A stretch of DNA of 64,000 nucleotides from Acetivibrio sp964564015 (GTDB lineage Bacteria; Bacillota; Clostridia; Acetivibrionales; Acetivibrionaceae), in assembly GCA_964564015.1 (NCBI GenBank), contig CAZLZR010000003.1, positions 1 through 64,000 on the forward strand. The letters are read 5' to 3'. Position 1 is the first letter of the stretch; every line of letters begins with the position of its first letter. The notes under the pieces were generated by a model that was not told the origin of the DNA, did no database searches, and saw only the letters and a program-made list of their open reading frames with translations. Both the position numbers and the translations under genes were made by a program. Below are positions 1-8,223 of this stretch, piece by piece.

Positions 1-51
1 TAATGTTTTCAAAATATGAGAATAGGATGTTATTTTTTCGTTATCCCTAAG
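1..51. repeat. Dispersed repeat, copy A (right part, cut by window start)
   Basis: The segment runs from TAATGTTTTCAAAATATGAG to TTTTTTCGTTATCC. The same order of motifs (TGTTTTCAAA, TATGAGAATAGGA, a T-run, GTTATTCC) recurs upstream of mazG at 53654-53724, and its reverse complement recurs between ywmB and murA (24742-24774). The left end lies outside the window. Function unknown. Confidence 0.5.
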
Positions 52-109
52 TAATATTTTTATGGCATACTGTAGCGTATTTATGCGTTCTATATGTTTG
101 TGATGCCAG

Positions 110-133
110 AACCCAACAGTTTAGTGGGTTTTT
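110..133 (+). terminator. Short hairpin with T-run ahead of tsaC
   Basis: AACCCA (110-115) and TGGGTT (125-130) form a 6-bp stem followed by a short T-run, immediately before the tsaC ribosome binding site. It may end the upstream transcript or attenuate tsaC. The stem is short, so confidence is moderate. Confidence 0.4.
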
Positions 134-149
134 AAAGGAGAGAATAGTT

Positions 150-1205
150 TTGAAAACCGAGATTATAAAAATCAATATTGACAATATAGATATATCAAAG
201 GTAAAATACGCGGCCCAGGTTTTAAGAGATGGCGGTCTGGTGGCGTTTCCGACAGAAACCGTCTATGGACTTGGGGCAGATGCCTTAAATGAGGAAGCTG
301 TAAAAAAGATATTTGCGGCAAAGGGAAGACCCTCGGACAACCCTCTTATAGTCCATGTTGCAGATAAGAATTCTGTAGAAAATTTAGTGGCATACATACC
401 GGACAAAGCATTATATCTGATGGACAAGTTCTGGCCAGGCCCGCTAACTTTAGTTCTGGAAAAGCTGTCGATAATTCCGGAAATAATAACTGCGGGCTTG
501 GATACTGTTGCAGTAAGAGTTCCATCTCATCCCATTGCACTTGCATTAATCAGGGAAGCCGGAATACCAGTAGCGGCTCCTAGTGCTAATGTTTCAGGAA
601 AACCAAGCCCTACAGATTCAAAACATGTGATTAATGACTTGAATGGTAAGGTAGATGTAATAATTGATGGAGGACTTTCTGATATTGGTGTTGAATCTAC
701 AGTTGTGGACATGGTTTTAGGCCCCCCTATGTTATTGCGCCCCGGTGGTATAACAGTAGAACAGCTTGAAAGTGTTTTAGGAAGAATTCAGATTGATTCT
801 TCCATTGCAAAGAAAAGTCTTGGTGACAGTGTAATTCCAAGGTCACCGGGAATGAAATACAAGCATTACGCTCCAAAGGCAGAGGTAATAATTGTAGAGG
901 GTGAGCAGGAAAAAACTGTATTACGTATAAATGAGATGGCCAGGGATTATAGAGACAAGGGTATAAAGGTAGGAGTTCTGGCAACTGATCAGACGATTCA
1001 TCTATATCCTGAGCTTTTGACCGTGACACTTGGGAGCAGATTAAGTCCTGGGACTATAGCAGCAAATTTATTTAAGGCTTTTCGGGATTTTGACAAGACA
1101 GATGTACAGGTTATTTTGGCGGAGGCGGTTGACATTTCCGGCATTGGATATGCTGTAATGAATAGAATGAAAAAGGCAGCAGGATACAATATAATTGAGG
1201 TATGA
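150..1205 (+). CDS. tsaC: L-threonylcarbamoyladenylate synthase (Sua5/YwlC/TsaC)
   Basis: Makes threonylcarbamoyl-AMP from threonine, bicarbonate and ATP, the first step of t6A37 formation on ANN-decoding tRNAs. The 351-residue protein has the long Sua5 architecture: an N-terminal YrdC-type domain (about residues 15-205, with FPTETVYGLGADA near the start and SANVSGKPSPT later), the linker motif SPGMKYKHYAPKA near residue 230, then a C-terminal Sua5 domain. The start is TTG at 150, preceded by AAAGGAGAG at a normal distance. It heads a run matching B. subtilis ywlC-ywlE-ywlF(rpiB)-upp, which supports the call. No frame damage is seen. Confidence 0.95.
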   Translation: MKTEIIKINIDNIDISKVKYAAQVLRDGGLVAFPTETVYGLGADALNEEAVKKIFAAKGRPSDNPLIVHVADKNSVENLVAYIPDKALYLMDKFWPGPLTLVLEKLSIIPEIITAGLDTVAVRVPSHPIALALIREAGIPVAAPSANVSGKPSPTDSKHVINDLNGKVDVIIDGGLSDIGVESTVVDMVLGPPMLLRPGGITVEQLESVLGRIQIDSSIAKKSLGDSVIPRSPGMKYKHYAPKAEVIIVEGEQEKTVLRINEMARDYRDKGIKVGVLATDQTIHLYPELLTVTLGSRLSPGTIAANLFKAFRDFDKTDVQVILAEAVDISGIGYAVMNRMKKAAGYNIIEV

Positions 1206-1332
1206 GGTTGATTGACACAAAAAAATAAATGAAATAAAAAGAATTTGGAAGTATTATAAAGAGCAATCTTTCTTGGAGTAGAATGGAGTAGAATAGTAGT
1301 TCGTCAGATTTACGGGAAAGGGAGACAGGAAA

Positions 1333-1818
1333 ATGGGAAAAGTACTGTTCGTTTGTACAGGGAATACATGCAGAAGTATAATGGCCGAAGGTATATTTAA
1401 CAGTGCCGTCCAAAAAGAAGGAGAAAGTATGAAGCGTTTTATCGCTGATTCAGCCGGTATTTCAGCATTCGAAGGAGTATGTGCCAGCGAATATGCTTCA
1501 AAAGTGTTGAGAGACTGGAATATTGATATTGGATATCATAAATCAAAGCGTATTACACGGGAAGATATTGATAATGCTTTTTTGATACTTACTATGACAA
1601 GGGATCATAAAAGAGCACTGATTAGTTCTTTCCCCGGTGCGCAAAACAGGATATACACATTAAAAGAATATGCTTATGAAAGCAGTAATGGTATAAATAG
1701 TTTTTCATTAGACATATGCGATCCCTACGGAGGTTCTGAAGATGTATATAGAAAATGTGCAATCGATATTAAGGATGCGGTTGATATATTGATTAAACGG
1801 CTTAAAGAGGGCCAATGA
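1333..1818 (+). CDS. ywlE: Protein-arginine phosphatase, low-molecular-weight PTP family (YwlE)
   Basis: Small cytoplasmic phosphatase of 161 residues with the P-loop CTGNTCRS at residues 8-15 and the C-terminal general-acid region CDPYGGSEDVY. In this family the Thr at the fifth loop position (CTGNT) marks arginine phosphatases such as B. subtilis YwlE, whereas tyrosine phosphatases usually carry Ile there. The likely role is therefore removing phosphoarginine placed by McsB, although no mcsB lies in this window. ATG start with a GGGAGACAGG-type ribosome binding site. Position between tsaC and rpiB matches Bacillus order. Confidence 0.9.
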   Translation: MGKVLFVCTGNTCRSIMAEGIFNSAVQKEGESMKRFIADSAGISAFEGVCASEYASKVLRDWNIDIGYHKSKRITREDIDNAFLILTMTRDHKRALISSFPGAQNRIYTLKEYAYESSNGINSFSLDICDPYGGSEDVYRKCAIDIKDAVDILIKRLKEGQ

Positions 1819-1917
1819 AATAGCTTTGGCAAGTGGCCGATAAGCTTGATGATTTTGGCGTTTTTTCCTTTTGACATAAAGTTTCCAATAATATAAAATA
1901 TAAACTTGGAGGATAAT

Positions 1918-2367
1918 ATGAAAATTGCAATTGGTAATGATCATGCAGGATACAAATTAAAAGGTGAGATAGTAAAATTTCTCGAAAAAAACAATTATGA
2001 AGTAGTAGACTTTGGAACATGTGATTCTCAGTCAGTTGATTATCCCGATTATGGTTTGAGTGTTGCGGAAGCTGTTAAGAACGGGGAGTGTGAAAAAGGT
2101 ATAATAATATGCGGAACAGGAATAGGGATTTCTATATCTGCAAACAAGGTGCCCGGTATAAGAGCAGCTTTATGCACCAACAGTTTTATGGCCAGGATGA
2201 GCAGGGAACACAATAACGCTAATATACTTGCATTAGGTGAGAGAATAGTTGGGCTTGATCTGGCTCTTGATATTGTTGACACCTGGCTAAAAGCGAACTT
2301 TTTAGGGGACAGGCACCAAAAAAGAGTGTGCAAAATAGAAGCTATCGAAAAAAAATACAGCATATAA
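1918..2367 (+). CDS. rpiB: Ribose-5-phosphate isomerase B
   Basis: Interconverts ribose 5-phosphate and ribulose 5-phosphate in the non-oxidative pentose phosphate pathway, which supplies ribose for prs and upp in this same window. The 149-residue protein opens MKIAIGNDHAGYKLK and has the RpiB/LacAB active-site stretch IICGTGIGISISANK. An in-frame TTG at 1906 would add four residues, but GGAGG lies at 1906-1914 and points to the ATG at 1918, which is the start chosen. The neighbour upp follows after 15 bp, so the two are probably cotranscribed. Confidence 0.95.
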   Translation: MKIAIGNDHAGYKLKGEIVKFLEKNNYEVVDFGTCDSQSVDYPDYGLSVAEAVKNGECEKGIIICGTGIGISISANKVPGIRAALCTNSFMARMSREHNNANILALGERIVGLDLALDIVDTWLKANFLGDRHQKRVCKIEAIEKKYSI

Positions 2368-2382
2368 AAGGAGTTATAACGA

Positions 2383-3012
2383 ATGAATAATGTTTTTGTA
2401 CTCGATCATCCTTTAATCCAACATAAGATTTCACTTCTAAGAGACAAGAATACCCAGACAAAGGAGTTCAGGGAACTGGTCCTGGAGATATCAATGCTGA
2501 TGGGGTATGAAGTAACAAGGAACATGCCTTTAAAAGAGGTTGAAATAGAAACGCCCGTTGGGGTGGCAAAAACAAACATAATATCAGGGAAAAAGCTTGG
2601 TATTGTACCTGTTTTAAGAGCGGGACTTGGTATGGTAGACGGTATGCTTAAGCTGCTGCCCATGGCAAAAGTCGGGCATATTGGGCTGTACAGGGATCCG
2701 GAGACACTTGGACCTGTAGAGTATTACTGTAAATTGCCTGATGATGTCTCTGAAAGAGAGATAGTCGTTATAGATCCTATGCTTGCAACAGGTGGATCTG
2801 CGTCGGCAGCAATACAGTACATAAAGGACAGAGGCGTAAACAGTGTAAAATTGATGTGTCTCATAGCATCAAAAGCCGGAGTGGAAAGAATAAATAAGGA
2901 TCATCCGGATGTTGCCGTATATTGTGCAGCAGTAGATGACAAACTCAATGACCACGGATATATTATTCCAGGTCTTGGAGATGCTGGCGACAGACTTTTT
3001 GGTACGAAGTAG
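2383..3012 (+). CDS. upp: Uracil phosphoribosyltransferase
   Basis: Salvages uracil to UMP with PRPP. The 209-residue length is exactly typical of bacterial Upp. Visible signatures are the PRPP-binding loop VVIDPMLATGGSA and the C-terminal uracil-binding segment YIIPGLGDAGDRLFGTK. ATG start with AAAAGGAG upstream. It sits directly downstream of rpiB and precedes atp genes, as in many Firmicutes. Confidence 0.97.
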   Translation: MNNVFVLDHPLIQHKISLLRDKNTQTKEFRELVLEISMLMGYEVTRNMPLKEVEIETPVGVAKTNIISGKKLGIVPVLRAGLGMVDGMLKLLPMAKVGHIGLYRDPETLGPVEYYCKLPDDVSEREIVVIDPMLATGGSASAAIQYIKDRGVNSVKLMCLIASKAGVERINKDHPDVAVYCAAVDDKLNDHGYIIPGLGDAGDRLFGTK

Positions 3013-3095
3013 AAGCTGGATTTTCTTGGAGTTAAGATTTTGAGAAAAACAGACGAAATATATTTTGTGTATTTCTCGGTATAGGGGGAAATTTA

Positions 3096-3542
3096 ATGAG
3101 GCCGTCTTGGGATCAGTATTTTATGGAAATAGTTGAACTTATTAAAAGCAGGTCAACCTGTAAAAGGCGTCAGGTAGGTGCATTGATAGTTAAAGATAAA
3201 CGCGTACTTGCAACCGGTTATAACGGTGCACCTATGGGATGCAGGCATTGTGATGAAGTTGGCTGTTTAAGAGAAAAATTGAATGTGCCTTCGGGAGAGA
3301 GGCATGAACTCTGCAGAGCTATACATGCAGAGCAGAATGCTATTGTACAGGCTGCTTATTCCGGCACCAGCGTTAAGGATGGGACTCTCTATGTCACAAA
3401 TCAACCCTGTGTGTTGTGTGCAAAGATGGCAATAAATGCAGGAATTAAGAAAATTGTGTTTAAAGGAGATTATCCTGACAATCTTGCCATGGATTTGCTG
3501 AAGGAATCGGGAATCAGAGTTGTAAAGTTTGATGTAGAATAG
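3096..3542 (+). CDS. comEB: dCMP deaminase (ComEB-type, zinc-dependent)
   Basis: Deaminates dCMP to dUMP for thymidylate synthesis. The 148-residue cytidine/deoxycytidylate deaminase fold shows the zinc motif HAEQNAIVQA followed by PCVLCAKM, giving the His and two Cys ligands and the catalytic Glu. An additional cysteine/histidine-rich segment (GCRHCDEVGC) lies near residues 48-57, as in many dCMP deaminases. ATG start after an AGGGGGA ribosome binding site. Competence genes are not nearby, so a nucleotide-metabolism role is favoured over DNA uptake. Confidence 0.93.
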   Translation: MRPSWDQYFMEIVELIKSRSTCKRRQVGALIVKDKRVLATGYNGAPMGCRHCDEVGCLREKLNVPSGERHELCRAIHAEQNAIVQAAYSGTSVKDGTLYVTNQPCVLCAKMAINAGIKKIVFKGDYPDNLAMDLLKESGIRVVKFDVE

Positions 3543-3588
3543 TATATATTATTTTACAAAAGATTAATGTGAAGAAGAAGGTGTTTTT

Positions 3589-4710
3589 GTGTTTTATGAA
3601 TATTTTATATCTTTTGCCCTTGCTTTTATAGTTTCATTTACTTCAACTCCAATAGCAAAAAAGGTTGCATTTTATATTGGAGCTGTCGATGTTCCCAAGG
3701 ATGACAGAAGAATGCACAAAAAGCCTATTGCACGCTTGGGTGGATTGGCGATATTTTCAGGATTTATCATTTCATTATTATTTGGATTGATGAGTACATT
3801 TATTGGAGTTATAGGTATTGAACCTACATCGCAATTGTTGGGTTTACTCATAGGTGCTTTTATTATAGTAGGTATAGGTATTGTGGATGATATCAAACAA
3901 TTAGGGCCGAAGATTAAGTTTCTGTTTCAGATATTGGCTGCTTTGGCTGTGGTTTTTGTATCACAGAACAAAATATCTGTTATCACTAATCCATTCTCAA
4001 CAGAAGGTATTATTCTAAGTGATTTTATTGCTTATCCACTTACAGTTTTATGGATTGTTGGTATTACCAATGCTATAAACTTCATAGATGGCTTAGATGG
4101 CCTCGCAGCAGGAGTTTCTTCTATTGCGTATTTATCACTTTTGTTTATTTCAATAATAGCAGGGGAAGTGCAAACTGCGCTGATTATCGCTATACTTGCA
4201 GGATCAACACTTGGCTTTCTACCATATAACTTTAATCCTGCGAAAATATTTATGGGGGATACCGGAGCCACATTTTTAGGATTCACCCTGGGTGTAATAT
4301 CTCTGCAGGGAATGATGAAGGCATATACGACAATAGCAATAGCTATTCCTTTATTAGTTTTGGGTTTGCCTTTATTTGATACTACTTTTGCTATCCTAAG
4401 AAGACTATTGCAAGGAAAGTCAATTATGGCTGCAGACAGAGGACACTTACATCATAAGCTTATAGACATGGGATTCAGCCAGAAACAGTCGGTTGTGACC
4501 ATGTATACTGTAAGTGGTGCGTTAGGGCTTGCTGCGATTGTTTTAGCTGATAAGGGAGCCTTGAGTGCAGTTGTACTTATAATTGCTGTATCGGTGTTTG
4601 TAATTGCAGGTTCAAAGTATATGAATGAAATCAATGATAGTCCCGATGTTAATAAAACGGTTGAGGATGAAAAAGTTCCTGACTTGTCTATACAAAAAGC
4701 AAAGGAATAG
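3589..4710 (+). CDS. tagO: Undecaprenyl-phosphate sugar-1-phosphate transferase (TagO/WecA, MraY superfamily)
   Basis: Polytopic membrane enzyme of 373 residues that should transfer a sugar-1-phosphate, usually GlcNAc-1-P, from its UDP-sugar to undecaprenyl phosphate to start a cell-wall glycopolymer. The family motifs are visible: DVPKDDRRMHKKPIARLGG, GIVDDIKQLGPK with the paired aspartates, NAINFIDGLDGLAAG, KIFMGDTGATFLGF and the basic loop DRGHLHHKLID. About ten hydrophobic segments are present. GTG start. It is followed by mnaA, which makes UDP-ManNAc from UDP-GlcNAc, so both probably serve wall polymer linkage-unit synthesis. Substrate is inferred. Confidence 0.9.
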   Translation: MFYEYFISFALAFIVSFTSTPIAKKVAFYIGAVDVPKDDRRMHKKPIARLGGLAIFSGFIISLLFGLMSTFIGVIGIEPTSQLLGLLIGAFIIVGIGIVDDIKQLGPKIKFLFQILAALAVVFVSQNKISVITNPFSTEGIILSDFIAYPLTVLWIVGITNAINFIDGLDGLAAGVSSIAYLSLLFISIIAGEVQTALIIAILAGSTLGFLPYNFNPAKIFMGDTGATFLGFTLGVISLQGMMKAYTTIAIAIPLLVLGLPLFDTTFAILRRLLQGKSIMAADRGHLHHKLIDMGFSQKQSVVTMYTVSGALGLAAIVLADKGALSAVVLIIAVSVFVIAGSKYMNEINDSPDVNKTVEDEKVPDLSIQKAKE

Positions 4711-4791
4711 GTTTAAAAGACTACTTTAATTATTAAACTCACTAACAACAAGCATAAATATTACTTCGGAGTTTTTGCAAGGAGGATAATT

Positions 4792-5946
4792 TTGGACAGA
4801 TTAAAAGCGATGGTTGTTTTCGGCACAAGGCCGGAGGCAATAAAAATGGCACCTTTAGTTAAGGAATTAAAAAAGTACGACCAGATTGAAACAACAGTAT
4901 GTGTCACAGCACAGCACAGGCAAATGCTTGATCAGGTTCTTAAGATATTTGATATAGCTGCAGATTTCGACTTGGACATAATGAAGGACAAACAGACACT
5001 TGTAGATATAACTACAAGGGGATTGGAAGGTTTAAACAGGGTTTTTGGAGAAGTCAAGCCGGATATAGTTCTTGTGCACGGTGACACTACAACAACATTT
5101 GTCGGAAGTCTGGCAGCATTTTATAACAAGATCAGTGTGGGTCACGTTGAGGCAGGGCTCAGGACAAATGACAAGTACTTCCCCTACCCTGAAGAAATAA
5201 ACAGAAAACTTACAGGTGTTTTAAGTGATATTCATTTTGCGCCTACCAGGACAAATAAAGCTAATTTGTTAAAGGAAAACGTAAAAGAGAATAAAATTTA
5301 TATGACAGGAAACACTGTAATTGATGCTATTAAGACCACTGTGAGGAAGGATTATGTTTTCGGGAACAACAGACTTAAAGATATAGATTTTTCAGGTAAC
5401 AGGGTTATTACTGTTACTGCTCACAGGAGGGAAAACCTTGGTGAGCCGCTTGAGAACATCTGTCAGGCATTAAAGTATGTTGCGGACAGATATGAAGATG
5501 TGGTGATAGTATATCCTGTCCATCTAAACCCTGCTGTGCAGTCTGTCGCAAGAAAAATTATGGGCGGACACAACCGTATTCACTTAATTGATCCGTTGGA
5601 TGTTCAGGACATGCATAATCTTATGGACAGGTCTTATCTGATTATGACTGATTCAGGTGGGTTACAGGAGGAAGCACCATCATTGGGTAAGCCGGTACTG
5701 GTGTTGCGTAATGAGACAGAACGTCCCGAAGCTTTAGAAGCGGGTACTGTCAAGCTTGCAGGTACGGATAGGGAAAATATAATAAATCTGACTTGCGAAC
5801 TGCTTGATGTAAATGAGGAGTATCAGAAAATGGCAAAGGCAGTCAATCCGTATGGGGATGGATTTGCATCTTCAAGAATAGCCAAAGCATTGCTCTATGA
5901 GTTTGGGTTGAGTAAAGAGAAACCTTCAGAATTTTTGATAAAGTAA
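4792..5946 (+). CDS. mnaA: UDP-N-acetylglucosamine 2-epimerase (non-hydrolysing)
   Basis: Interconverts UDP-GlcNAc and UDP-ManNAc for secondary wall polymers. The 384-residue protein begins with VVFGTRPEAIKMAPLVKEL and contains VHGDTTTTF, HVEAGLRT, TAHRRENLGE, the UDP-binding MTDSGGLQEEAPSLGKPVLV and RNETERPEA, all typical of WecB/MnaA. The TTG start at 4792 follows a strong AAGGAGGATAA ribosome binding site. It lies 81 bp after the tagO-like gene and immediately before the atp operon. Confidence 0.95.
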   Translation: MDRLKAMVVFGTRPEAIKMAPLVKELKKYDQIETTVCVTAQHRQMLDQVLKIFDIAADFDLDIMKDKQTLVDITTRGLEGLNRVFGEVKPDIVLVHGDTTTTFVGSLAAFYNKISVGHVEAGLRTNDKYFPYPEEINRKLTGVLSDIHFAPTRTNKANLLKENVKENKIYMTGNTVIDAIKTTVRKDYVFGNNRLKDIDFSGNRVITVTAHRRENLGEPLENICQALKYVADRYEDVVIVYPVHLNPAVQSVARKIMGGHNRIHLIDPLDVQDMHNLMDRSYLIMTDSGGLQEEAPSLGKPVLVLRNETERPEALEAGTVKLAGTDRENIINLTCELLDVNEEYQKMAKAVNPYGDGFASSRIAKALLYEFGLSKEKPSEFLIK

Positions 5947-5952
5947 ATAACA

Positions 5953-6001
5953 AAAATGTACGAAAATATATAAATATGTGTTAAAATTTTTAGTACATTT
6001 T
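5953..6001 (+). terminator. Probable terminator after mnaA
   Basis: AAAATGTAC (from 5953) and GTACATTTT (5993-6001) form a 9-bp stem around an AT-rich loop, ending in T-rich DNA. It separates mnaA from the atp operon. Confidence 0.45.
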
Positions 6002-6004
6002 CTG

Positions 6005-6033
6005 TTGAATAACTTATACAGCTGTGATAATAT
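6005..6033 (+). promoter_or_regulatory. Candidate SigA promoter for the atp operon
   Basis: TTGAAT at 6005-6010 and TAATAT at 6028-6033 are 17 bp apart. This is the best -35/-10 match between mnaA and atpI. Each hexamer has one or more mismatches to consensus, so this is a modest candidate only. Confidence 0.3.
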
Positions 6034-6123
6034 AGTAACATTATATTATTTTCGTTGCCGCCGAAGGTGCTTGTTTTAAGCAGTGTCGGTTTTTTTATTA
6101 GGTTTTTCGGGGAAACCAGAAGG

Positions 6124-6582
6124 ATGAATATTTTGGATGATGCTGCATTACAAAGGTTTTTGAAAGTAAGGACAATTATATTTTTAGTTGCTTTGTTAAT
6201 TCTGAATTTTGTATTTATTGATAAGAAGTGGAGTACAGCTGCAGGGTTAATTTGTGGTTCACTACTAGGTATGCTGAAATTTGCTGTTACTTCGAAGTAT
6301 ATATCAGGTGAGTTCAGGCAGGGAGAAAAAAGGCCGACTCAAAGAAATATGTTTGTTAAATATTTGCTGATACAGCCTGCAAATATTTTATTAATTGCAG
6401 TATCTATATATTTTGGCTTGCGGTTTTTTTTCGGTGTTGTGGGAGGCGTATTGCTTTTGCCCGTAATAATTTTAATAAATATATTTACTGAGGCTTTGGG
6501 TTTATCCCATAATAACTTTCAATTAAGAAGGTGCGAAAATGGAAGGTTTTGGCGAAAAAATTGCGGAGGTAATGTCAAGTAA
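6124..6582 (+). CDS. atpI: ATP synthase protein I (AtpI family)
   Basis: Small membrane protein at the head of the atp operon; AtpI homologues assist c-ring assembly or Mg2+ supply and are not part of the finished enzyme. The predicted protein of about 152 residues has four hydrophobic segments, as expected. The start is uncertain: the frame is open back to 6055 with a non-ATG start, but the first methionine that gives a typical AtpI N-terminus (MNILDDAALQRFL) is at 6124. The 3' end overlaps atpB by 44 bp in another frame, implying translational coupling. Sequence conservation in this family is low, so assignment leans on position. Confidence 0.75.
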   Translation: MNILDDAALQRFLKVRTIIFLVALLILNFVFIDKKWSTAAGLICGSLLGMLKFAVTSKYISGEFRQGEKRPTQRNMFVKYLLIQPANILLIAVSIYFGLRFFFGVVGGVLLLPVIILINIFTEALGLSHNNFQLRRCENGRFWRKNCGGNVK

Positions 6583-7294
6583 TAAAATAGACATTCACTT
6601 ATTTGGATTAACTATACAGATTTCAGATGCCGTTATAGTTATGTGGATTATAATGGCCTTCCTCATTATATTCTCAATTATCTTTACAAGGAAGATGAAA
6701 ACGATCCCCGAGGGAAAGCAAAACATTGTTGAGACACTGGTAGAACTCATAAACAAATTAACAGAGGGTTCGGTTGGACACCATTGGAAGTTGTTTGCAC
6801 CATATATAGGAACAGTACTTTTATTTCTTGTTTTGTCAAATACCATCTCAATATTTAACATAATTCCAAGTGGTGAGCAGTTATATCATTTGACCCATAT
6901 TAAGGCATTTCAAAAATTCCCTGATTTTAACCTGATACCACCGACGAAGAATGCCAGTGTCGCTATGGGGTTTGCTGTTATGTCGATGGTTGCTGTTCTT
7001 ATTTCAGGAATAAGGGTTAAGAAGGTGTCGGGATGGCTTAAAAGCTTTTTAGAGCCTGTGCCTTTATTATTGCCATTTAAAATACTTGATTATGTTATAA
7101 GACCTTTGTCATTATGCTTCAGGCAATATGGAAATGTGTTGGGTGCGGTTATAATTATGGAGTTGATCTATAGTTCCATACCGGCATTTATACCGGGTGT
7201 AGTCAGTATTTATTTTGATATTTTTGACGGTATACTGCAAGCATATGTTTTTGTATTCCTTACATCACTTTACATTGCTGAGGCAGTTGAATAA
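6539..7294 (+). CDS. atpB: F1Fo ATP synthase subunit a
   Basis: Membrane stator subunit forming the ion half-channels against the c-ring. The 251-residue protein has five to six hydrophobic segments. The essential arginine is in PLSLCFRQYGNVLGAVIIMELIY, the usual LRLFGN-like region. The ATG at 6539 is preceded by AGAAGG at a good distance, which supports a real 44-bp overlap with atpI rather than a later start. It is followed after 12 bp by atpE. Confidence 0.96.
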   Translation: MEGFGEKIAEVMSSNKIDIHLFGLTIQISDAVIVMWIIMAFLIIFSIIFTRKMKTIPEGKQNIVETLVELINKLTEGSVGHHWKLFAPYIGTVLLFLVLSNTISIFNIIPSGEQLYHLTHIKAFQKFPDFNLIPPTKNASVAMGFAVMSMVAVLISGIRVKKVSGWLKSFLEPVPLLLPFKILDYVIRPLSLCFRQYGNVLGAVIIMELIYSSIPAFIPGVVSIYFDIFDGILQAYVFVFLTSLYIAEAVE

Positions 7295-7306
7295 GGAGGT
7301 GAAAAA

Positions 7307-7525
7307 ATGGGTAATTCAGCAATTGCAATAAGTTTGGCTTTATTAGGGTGTGTGTCTGCCGGATGGGGTATTAGTTTTGCAACTGGAAAAGCTGTTGAAG
7401 CAGTCGCAAGGCAGCCGGAGGCAGGAACAAAAATACAGACTGTTCTGCTGCTTGGTGCAGCTTTGGCTGAGGCGACGGCTATCTATGGGTTTGTTATTGC
7501 ACTTCTAATGATATTTTTGAAATAA
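7307..7525 (+). CDS. atpE: F1Fo ATP synthase subunit c
   Basis: Two-helix ring subunit, 72 residues, with the polar loop ARQPEA and the ion-carrying carboxylate Glu55 in LAEATAIYG. Relative to Na+-dependent c-subunits such as that of Ilyobacter tartaricus, the position of the sodium-ligand Gln32 is Ile22 here, and the Ser after the ion-binding Glu is Ala56. The Thr57 and Tyr60 positions are kept. This favours H+ rather than Na+ coupling. Strong AAGGAGGTG ribosome binding site. The gap to atpF is unusually long and carries an inserted repeat. Confidence 0.96.
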   Translation: MGNSAIAISLALLGCVSAGWGISFATGKAVEAVARQPEAGTKIQTVLLLGAALAEATAIYGFVIALLMIFLK

Positions 7526-7542
7526 ACGGCGGGGAAGCTTTT

Positions 7543-7681
7543 ATTCCATTGAGACTTTTGGAGAGGGTGTGCGTATCCTCGGATGCATAGACGAGTAGTG
7601 AAGCGAAGCGGAACGGCCAGCCGGGTTGCATGGCGAGCAGTGTAGCGAAGCGGAACGGCCAGCCTCTTCTTTAGATGGAAT
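7543..7681. repeat. Inserted repeat element between atpE and atpF
   Basis: Two tandem copies (7584-7622 and 7627-7664) of a 38-39-bp unit ending in AGCGAAGCGGAACGGCCAGC lie in the otherwise compact atp operon. They are bracketed by ATTCCAT (7543-7549) and ATGGAAT (7675-7681), a 7-bp inverted repeat. The unit is GC-rich compared with its surroundings. It looks like a small mobile or palindromic repeat inserted in the operon, upstream of the atpF ribosome binding site. Confidence 0.55.
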
Positions 7682-7715
7682 ACGTTATTATTACAGTCGT
7701 GGAAAGGATTTTTTT

Positions 7716-8204
7716 ATGGGACTGCTATTTAAAATTCCGGATTTTGTATGGACGATGATAAATTTAGTAGTGTTATATTTGGTTTTAAATAAGGTGCTCT
7801 TTAAGCCAGTAACTGAATTTATGGAAAAAAGGGCGAATTCAATAAAGCAGCAGCTTGAGGATTCAAAAAAAGGTAAGGAAGAAGCTGCCGAGCTTAAGGA
7901 AACCTATGAAAAAAAGCTTGTTGTTGCTCATAAGGAAGCTGATAAAATAATCAGAGATGCAACAGAAAAAGCCAGGGAAGAGCATGATAATATTATCAGG
8001 CAGGCTAAGGCTGAAGTAGAAATTTTGAAAGAAAGAGCCAGAGAAGAGATCGAGATTGAAAGAGAAGAAATGATGAAGAGTATGAGAAATGAGGTTGTAA
8101 GTCTCGCATTAGAAGCTGCTTCTAAGGTTGTAGAGGCCAACATGGACACAGAAATGAACAGAAAACTGGTAAATGACGTTGTTTCAAGGAAAAATATTGC
8201 ATAG
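7716..8204 (+). CDS. atpF: F1Fo ATP synthase subunit b
   Basis: Peripheral stalk subunit: one N-terminal membrane helix (about residues 5-25) followed by a long charged coiled coil rich in Lys, Glu and Ala. The frame is open back to 7626, but that extension reads through repeat DNA. The ATG at 7716 has GGAAAGG at 7701-7707 and gives the usual N-terminus (MGLLFKIPDFVWTMINL) and 162 residues, so it is chosen. It is followed by atpH after 19 bp. Confidence 0.95.
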   Translation: MGLLFKIPDFVWTMINLVVLYLVLNKVLFKPVTEFMEKRANSIKQQLEDSKKGKEEAAELKETYEKKLVVAHKEADKIIRDATEKAREEHDNIIRQAKAEVEILKERAREEIEIEREEMMKSMRNEVVSLALEAASKVVEANMDTEMNRKLVNDVVSRKNIA

Positions 8205-8223
8205 ATTGAAAGGAAGTATGTAA

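Noticed and set aside
6055..6123. N-terminal extension of AtpI from a non-ATG start
   Set aside because: It is possible, but the segment has no ribosome binding site and does not look like a typical AtpI start, so the later ATG was used. Kept as uncertain in the feature entry.
7307..7525. Na+-dependent ATP synthase
   Set aside because: The Gln and Ser ligands of Na+-binding c-subunits are Ile22 and Ala56 here, so proton coupling is the simpler reading.
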